A DNA stretch of 25,427 bases. Source: Botryllus schlosseri. Taxonomy: Eukaryota; Chordata; Ascidiacea; Stolidobranchia; Styelidae. The DNA lies in assembly GCA_000444245.1 (NCBI GenBank), contig ATSW01003957.1:1-25427 (forward strand). The letters are read 5' to 3'. Positions 20,351 to 25,427 of the stretch are shown one piece after another (the stretch's first letter is position 1; each line of letters starts with the position of its first letter). The translations under genes and the position numbers were made by a program. Under the pieces are notes generated by a model that did no database searches, was not told the origin of the DNA, and saw nothing but the letters and a program-made list of their open reading frames with translations.

Positions 20351-20867
20351 GGATTATACAACTACGCCATCCCGCCACTTACAGTCGATATTGCGCAGCA
20401 CTAGTCCTTACATAGACAGGAATTTATTTGGTCAAGTCGTTGTAACGTCACTATATAGCGAAGTAATCTGTTACCCGTTTAGCAGCGGAATTCGTGCAGT
20501 ACATTACAAGTTTATACAAGCATGCATGACTAGACCAGTATGTCGACATGCGTCTTGCGTTGTCTTACGGATATCAATTTACTGAGCGGATATTGAAATA
20601 CATTAAAAATTTTACAACTAATTTTATGACGATAGCCTATTATATATTTATGGAAGTGGCGTGATCTATACTTCAAAGCAGCATTTGTCTTGCAAAGCCC
20701 GACATACAGGTCAAGCATAGGCTAATCCAAATGACAGATGCAAAAGATACGGAATAAATTAATACATATAGATTTACGTGATGACTGAAATCGTATTCGA
20801 ATCAGTAATAGACTCACTCCGTTTAGGCATTAAACTCCAGAACATTCAGAACTCAATTCAGTTCAGT
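20351..20867. other. No gene recognised
   Basis: AT-rich, with short frames only (62-64 codons) and no motif. The words attcagaactcaattcagttcag at 20845-20868 form a minor local repeat. Confidence 0.4.
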
Positions 20868-21055
20868 TTAATAACAATTATAATTTATTCGTTTTAAAAC
20901 GCCACAAGATTGCGATGCAATGGCAGGAGTCGAAACGACTTGGAATAGTGTTTCAATCAACAACCACCCCCAAAGCCTACAGATATAAATATAAGAACAT
21001 ATCAATAAGAGGCATGCACTGAGACCCTGAATGAAAAGCAGTCGAAGATACCATA
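20868..21055 (-). mobile_element. LINE 3'-end fragment, reverse strand
   Basis: Reverse complemented, it follows the 3' end of the LINE at 24578-25090 in order: a tail, cacaagattgcgatgcaatg, gagtcgaaacgacttgga, then aagaggcatgca and tgaatgaaaagc from the end of the coding part. It is 5'-truncated and diverged, with a small extra segment near 20970-21005. Confidence 0.65.
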
Positions 21056-21373
21056 AAATGCCAGGCAATGAAAATGATGTAGTATGCTATCGTTGACGAA
21101 ATCCATAGGGTTAGGTCGTGGCCTGGTATAATCTCACAAACTAGTACTCTTTCATTCACAAATTGAACGACAGAAACAATCTTAATGCGTATCAGTACGA
21201 GCAATGACCATCGTTAACTGCCTCTCTCGAGTAAATTCAGTCAAGCTATTGCATCTGGTCCAATCACACGCCCATGGACAGTTGGTCATTGTCCACTTGT
21301 CCAATGTCCAGCCGTCGAGTAATTAGGCTTACTCTCTCTTACAGACAGATCAGTGTAACAAGCTAGCCATCAA
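21056..21373. other. No gene recognised
   Basis: Contains clustered gtcca/ggaca words (gtccaatcac, tggacagttgg, ttgtccacttgtccaatgtcc) at 21257-21312, a weak local repeat. Nothing else was seen. Confidence 0.4.
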
Positions 21374-21632
21374 TCAGGATTACAGGACCACAACCTAACA
21401 TCGACCTCGCCTTCCGCCACATGCCATGCCACCTCCTTTTGTCGCTTTCGTCTTATATTCTATGCATTACTTTTCATTCTCTGCATGCCTCTTCTTTACT
21501 TCGCCTTGGCCAAGGTGGGTGTCTGATCTTCAAGACTACTCCAAGTTGTTTCGACACCTTCCTATATTTTCATTGTATCGCAGTTTTGTGGTGTTTTGAA
21601 ACGATGAAAATATTAATAAAACTGATTAACTG
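21374..21632 (+). mobile_element. LINE 3'-end copy, plus strand
   Basis: About 260 bp aligns closely with 24485-24577 and 24860-25088. Shared blocks are tcaggattac, cgacctcgccttccgccac, the tcgtcttatattct block, catgcctcttctttacttcgcc, aaggtgggtgtctgatctt, ctccaagttgtttcgac and a tail with aaaatattaataaa followed by ctgatt. It keeps only the last codons of ORF2 plus the 3' UTR. It ends within about 20 bp of an AATAAA signal and has no long poly(A). Confidence 0.85.
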
Positions 21633-22092
21633 AAGCGTAACCAGGAAATGTAACTTGCGGTCCAATGAATAGTCATGTTGTGTAGTTATGGTTGTGAAGC
21701 TTCATACACGGTATATATTCATATCCGTATTAAATTGCTCACACGTGATTTCACAAATTCNTANCTGGTTCATATCAGGTTCATACATTACGCAGNAGGA
21801 GCGGTGGAATTGAAATTTGATCATTCCGGGCCACACATCAAATTCCTAACTCTACTGCCACCTTGCGTATAACATTCACNTCATTATTGTTCATCGAGCT
21901 CGATTCATTAAGACNGAACTCAACTAATCAATTCCTCANTACCGATTCTAGTATGGATTGCATATGAATAAATTAACAGCAGGGGTTGCAGCTGGCTATC
22001 AAAGTAAAACGGTCTGGTTTCGGCTATTGATAAGCGGCATCAATAATTTGACGAATCGCCTCATAGCCTATAATACATCAATAAGTGATGAT
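21633..22092. other. No gene recognised; cluster of N bases
   Basis: Six ambiguous bases lie between 21761 and 21939. From 21964 an open frame of 43 codons runs into the hAT insertion site and appears to resume after it (see findings). Confidence 0.35.
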
Positions 22093-24075
22093 TAGGGCAA
22101 GTTTGTGTTGGACTAAAATTGCGAGAAAGTTGCATTTAATTTTAACAAAAGTGGCAGTAAAAAGTTGCATTTATTATTTCTGTTGAATTATTAGGGTATA
22201 AGATACTCTAAAGCAGAGGTCTCAAACTCAAATGAGCTCGCGGGCCAATTTCCTAGTTTTGATGATGCCGCGGGCCGCAGCACCAATAATGAGGATAATC
22301 AATGTATTGGTTTCGTGGCGGGCGTGATCCTTTTTTTAATTAATGAGTTATGGACATCCTAGGACAGGATGCATCTTGCACCCCTTGTGATTACAATGAG
22401 ATTTCTCGTTGCCCCTGTTTCAACAGAATTTCTGATGGTACCTATATGGAAATTAGAAAGCCCATTCACGTAAAATCGCGCATAGCGCCAATACTATTCT
22501 CCAGTTGAATAAATTGGCCGGAAAGATATTCCAGAGCATATATGCCTAATTCTACAATGCATCTCGTGCACCCTGATGTGGTGCTTCGTACCCCGATGGG
22601 GTCTGCGGACCCTGGTGAAGAAGCCCGGAAATAGAAATGTCCAATCGGCAAAGAATTCATATTCATTGGTGTAACAGCTGTAGAGCGTACTAATACATTT
22701 CTCGACACCGATAATAAAATGGATAAAGAGAACAAACAACACCCAACATGTAACCAGCTATACGTCATGGGGGTCACAGAATGCCATGGTTGCCATATAC
22801 TGACCTGATTAGATAGCTAACATATCCTACGCAACGCCAGCAACGATGTTGTGATATATTACTATTCCACATGCCAGTTTCATAGATTGTTTCGTCCGTA
22901 GGAATACCAAGTCACCGTTCCGAGGCGCAAACCCTTCTCTGATTTTACCGTTTGACCCGACCCGACTCAACTCAAGTCATTTTTAATAACTCACTCGCAG
23001 TCAATCCCAAATCGAGTAATGTTACGAGAAGGTCACACCAAACCAAATCACAATTTTCAGTCACGAATCATCAAGGGTCATTTTTTATCATCATGAATTA
23101 GAAATATGACGTAATAGCAGATCTTCTACTGTGGTAGCCTTTAAAAGTGATGTGATAGTGAAGATTTCGAGATTTCATTGATCTTCATAGTAGATTTAGG
23201 GTGAACTTAAGATCTTATATCTAAAAATGATATATGACACGTGAATATATTGTTGAATAATTGAAATTCCAAAATGCCGTCGCGGGCCGCACAAAATGCT
23301 TTCGCGGGCCGCATGCGGCCCGCGGGCCGCGTGTTTGAGACCTCTGCTCTAAAGGTTCCATTGTATAACCTAGTTTCTGCAGAGCTGTCGAATTTGTTAC
23401 TGCGCCGTTTACCGGTCTAACGAAACCGCAAAAAATTACATTTTTCCCGACACACAGCAAGAAAACTACGCAATGCGGGAATAACTTTCCCCCAAAAGCC
23501 GAACAGCATATCGATAACCCCCTCCCTCTAAAACAAGTCGAATAACACAACCCAAACCTCATAGGTCTGCAAACTTGACCCAAGGCATTAGAGAAAAACT
23601 CACTCTTGGCGACTTCAAAAAAATCCATAGCCTGAAAAAGGTGACCCAGTGAAAATGTAATTTTCGGCGCTCTCGCTTGGGCGTTCGTGAAATGGAAAAC
23701 TATTTCAAATTTAAACGACAAATATTAATAAGCGTTATATTTACATATTGTTCACGCACGGCCGTGCTTGGCAGGGGTAGTTGAACTTCTTGCTTACAAG
23801 CCATTGTGTCACAGATAACAGCGAGATGCAGCTGAATCATCAAAGATCTCTTTGTTATGCAATCAAATACAATAGAACCATACTAGAAATAGTTTATAGC
23901 ATGTTTTTAAGTCACTCCTTTACATTTGTATGCAAAATTTAATAAAAGTTGCAAAATGTTGCACTATAAAATCCCTCCAAACAGCTTAAAACATCATAGG
24001 ACATAGATTCTGGGTATCTAGGAAGCTGTCGAAAGCTGTCAAAAAATGTTGCAAAAGCTGCAAAAACTTGCCCTA
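22093..24075. mobile_element. hAT element interrupted by a second hAT, TIR TAGGGCAAGTTT
   Basis: A 12-bp perfect inverted terminus TAGGGCAAGTTT is flanked by an exact 8-bp duplication GTGATGAT (22085-22092 and 24076-24083), of the nTnnnnAn form. Without the nested element at 22214-23346 and its extra duplication it is about 842 bp. Both subterminal regions repeat agttgca/gttgcaaaa words. No transposase motif was seen, so it is probably non-autonomous. The 166-codon minus frame at 23221-23721 straddles the inner element's boundary and is not a gene. Confidence 0.92.
22214..23346. mobile_element. Nested non-autonomous hAT (Buster-like), 1133 bp, TIR CAGAGGTCTCAAAC
   Basis: The perfect 14-bp inverted terminus CAGAGGTCTCAAAC is followed on both sides by GC-rich gcgggcc/gcggcccgcgggccgc blocks. 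It is flanked by the exact 8-bp duplication CTCTAAAG (22206-22213 and 23347-23354), which fits nnnTAnnn. This terminal sequence is of a type widespread among animal hAT MITEs. A block of gactcaactcaagtc words lies at 22960-23015. It sits wholly inside the older element 22093-24075 and is therefore the younger insertion. Confidence 0.94.
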
Positions 24076-24269
24076 GTGATGATATATTAAAACGTCTCTG
24101 CATGTACAAAGAGCAATGGATTAATGATGGTGATTCACCGGAACATATTCTCATTCCATACATCCGTTGTTTCTCTGTGTACTCGTGTAGCGTCATCCAG
24201 GCTATAACATGCAAATATTCAATGGCTTGGTAATTAGAAAATTGGCCTGCTGGTGTAAAACGCACCTCG

Positions 24270-24577
24270 GAGTCCAAAGCGCACAAGTACGCCACACGCG
24301 CGTCAACGAAGAACAACTACCGTATGATCAGGACGGAATATACAAGAAAGCGAATTGCTCTACCAAGTATGCCGGACCCCCATTGCGGAACAACATCTCG
24401 CCGGCTATCCAACAGTCGTCGAGCATGTCTGCATTCAAGTCGAAATACAAGCAATTTCTTCTAAATGAATATTGGTCAGCCTTCAGGATTACCGGAACAC
24501 GACATTACAGATCGATCTCGCCTTCCGCCACATGCCACCTCATTTTTTCGCTTGCCTTTTATATTCTCTTCGCATTC
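24270..24577 (+). mobile_element. LINE ORF2 C-terminus and partial tail (copy A)
   Basis: One frame reads HKYATRAS (from 24282), matching the HnYxTR motif found near the end of CR1/L2/Jockey-type ORF2. The adjacent frame reads KYAGPPLRNNISPAI...AFKSKYKQFLL, matching the Y-x-G-P-x-[IL]-W-N-x-[IL]-P...FK...LL ending. One indel separates the two motifs, and Trp is replaced by Arg in LRNN. The tail at 24485-24577 repeats the tcaggattac and cctcgccttccgccac blocks of the other copies. It then stops abruptly where copy B begins. Confidence 0.7.
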
Positions 24578-25090
24578 TTAAAGTTGAGGACATATATATA
24601 TTTTGAATTAGCAAATTTCATGTATAACTTTAACAAACAACAAGTTCCAAATTCACTTGTAAACTGCTTTGAATACTGCGTGCATATGCACAACTACGGT
24701 ACTCGATCTAAGAGCTCTTCTAACCTATTTATGCCTAATTCAGACAATGCTTTTCCTCCCTTGAAGCGTGCTGGAATTGATGTGTGGAATAAATTGCCCC
24801 TGCGACTGAAAAGTTTGAGTTTTCCGTCATTTAAGGCGGAGTTCCTTGACTTACTCGACCTCGACCTCGCCCTCCGCCACATGCCACCTCATTTTGTCGC
24901 TTGCGTCTTATATTCTCTGCATTACTTTTCATTTAGTGTGCATGCCTCTTCTTTACTTCGCCTAGGCTAAGGTGGGTGTCTGATCTTAAAGGCTACTCCA
25001 AGTTGTTTCGACACCTTCCTATCTTTTCATTGTATCGCAGTCTTGTGATGATTTGAAACGACGAAAATATTAATAAACCTGATTGACCTT
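24578..25090 (+). mobile_element. LINE ORF2 C-terminus with 3' UTR (copy B), 5'-truncated
   Basis: The frame ending at the TAA 24968-24970 reads TYIYFELANFMYNFNKQQVP, then HNYGTR (from 24689), then GIDVWNKLP (24772-24799) and SFPSFKAEFLDLL. This is the standard C-terminal order of non-LTR retrotransposon ORF2 in the CR1/L2/Jockey assemblage. An unusual extension, LALRHMPPHF to HASSLLRLG, precedes the stop. The 3' UTR is about 115 bp and ends in aatattaataaacctgattgacc. The endonuclease and reverse transcriptase core are absent. The long frame that starts at 24209 only runs through copies A and B by chance and is not a host gene. Confidence 0.85.
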
Positions 25091-25408
25091 ACTTTTCAGT
25101 AAGTACTAATCGGATGTATTCCCCATCTGCTATTGCATCAAGGCACCCACTGTGTACTTCGTTGTTGTTTTTCTTTTTTCGTTATTTTTACAAACCATCA
25201 TAACTAGTAAGCATGAGTGTATGTATCTATATACTTGTTTCTAATCTCCAAGGTTCCGGCGTGACATGAAGATCGTAAGGATCATATCGACATCACCCGT
25301 CTATACCGCTATAGAGCTAGTTTCGCGCTATTATTATTGTGTATGTGTTTTTTGTTTTTATTACTTTTTTTTGCATGCTCATTCTGTTTATTCCTGTTAT
25401 AGAAGAAA
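25091..25408. other. No gene recognised
   Basis: T-rich sequence with several ttttt runs after the LINE end. It may be a 3' UTR of another element, but nothing decisive is visible. Confidence 0.3.
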
Positions 25409-25427
25409 TCTCTCTCTCTCTCTCTCT
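25409..25427. repeat. (TC)n microsatellite at window edge
   Basis: At least nine tc units continue to the last base, so the true length is unknown. Confidence 0.9.

Noticed and set aside
5583-23372. Shared 15-mer ccattgtataaccta at 5583 and 23358
   Set aside because: Similarity does not extend beyond the 15 bases, so chance cannot be excluded.
23221-23721. 166-codon reverse-strand open frame
   Set aside because: It crosses the boundary of the nested hAT (22214-23346), includes that element's GC-rich end and lies inside the outer hAT; no domain was seen.
24209-24970. 253-codon frame as a host gene
   Set aside because: It runs through two LINE ORF2 C-termini, one of them out of its proper frame.

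Overview
The window looks like AT-rich, repeat-loaded DNA from an animal nuclear genome. It has one recognisable host protein gene, no bacterial-type gene packing, many non-autonomous DNA transposons and 5'-truncated LINE tails. The gene is a seven-transmembrane receptor on one coding exon with a probable intron in its 5' leader. Together with the abundance of hAT-type elements this suggests a marine invertebrate, perhaps a tunicate, but nothing here proves the clade. Scattered single N bases show a draft assembly.

Layout. Positions 1-4.6 kb: a possible tRNA-like fragment, a 49-bp fold-back insertion with flanking repeats, and four non-autonomous hAT elements (574-1097, 2051-2347, 3082-3398, 3598-4564). 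Positions 4.8-8.7 kb: one reverse-strand LINE tail, then mostly unannotated DNA with a strong palindrome, a C-rich stretch, a (TAA)n tract and one copy of an unnamed dispersed repeat. Positions 8.9-10.4 kb: a decayed hAT element that still encodes the C-terminal dimerisation segment of its transposase, then a 400-bp hAT MITE with an exact 8-bp target duplication. Positions 10.9-12.5 kb: a candidate promoter plus short first coding exon (weak), then two more hAT MITEs 60 bp apart. Positions 12.5-17.5 kb: no firm gene; two reverse-strand open frames look protein-like, one with a faint IL-17-type cysteine pattern. Positions 17.54-19.4 kb: the receptor gene. Positions 19.3-21.6 kb: another orphan open frame, a second copy of the dispersed repeat, a hAT terminus and two LINE tails. 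Positions 22.1-25.1 kb: a hAT element nested inside another, each with an exact 8-bp target duplication, followed by two adjoining LINE ORF2 C-termini.

The main biological picture is nine hAT-type insertions delimited by both ends, with at least eight different terminal sequences. Several share GTCGAG/GACTCGAG-type subterminal repeats although their termini differ. Their duplications sort roughly into the Ac-like pattern (nTnnnnAn) and the Buster-like pattern (nnnTAnnn). I found no CRISPR array, rRNA gene, confident tRNA gene or virus-derived element.
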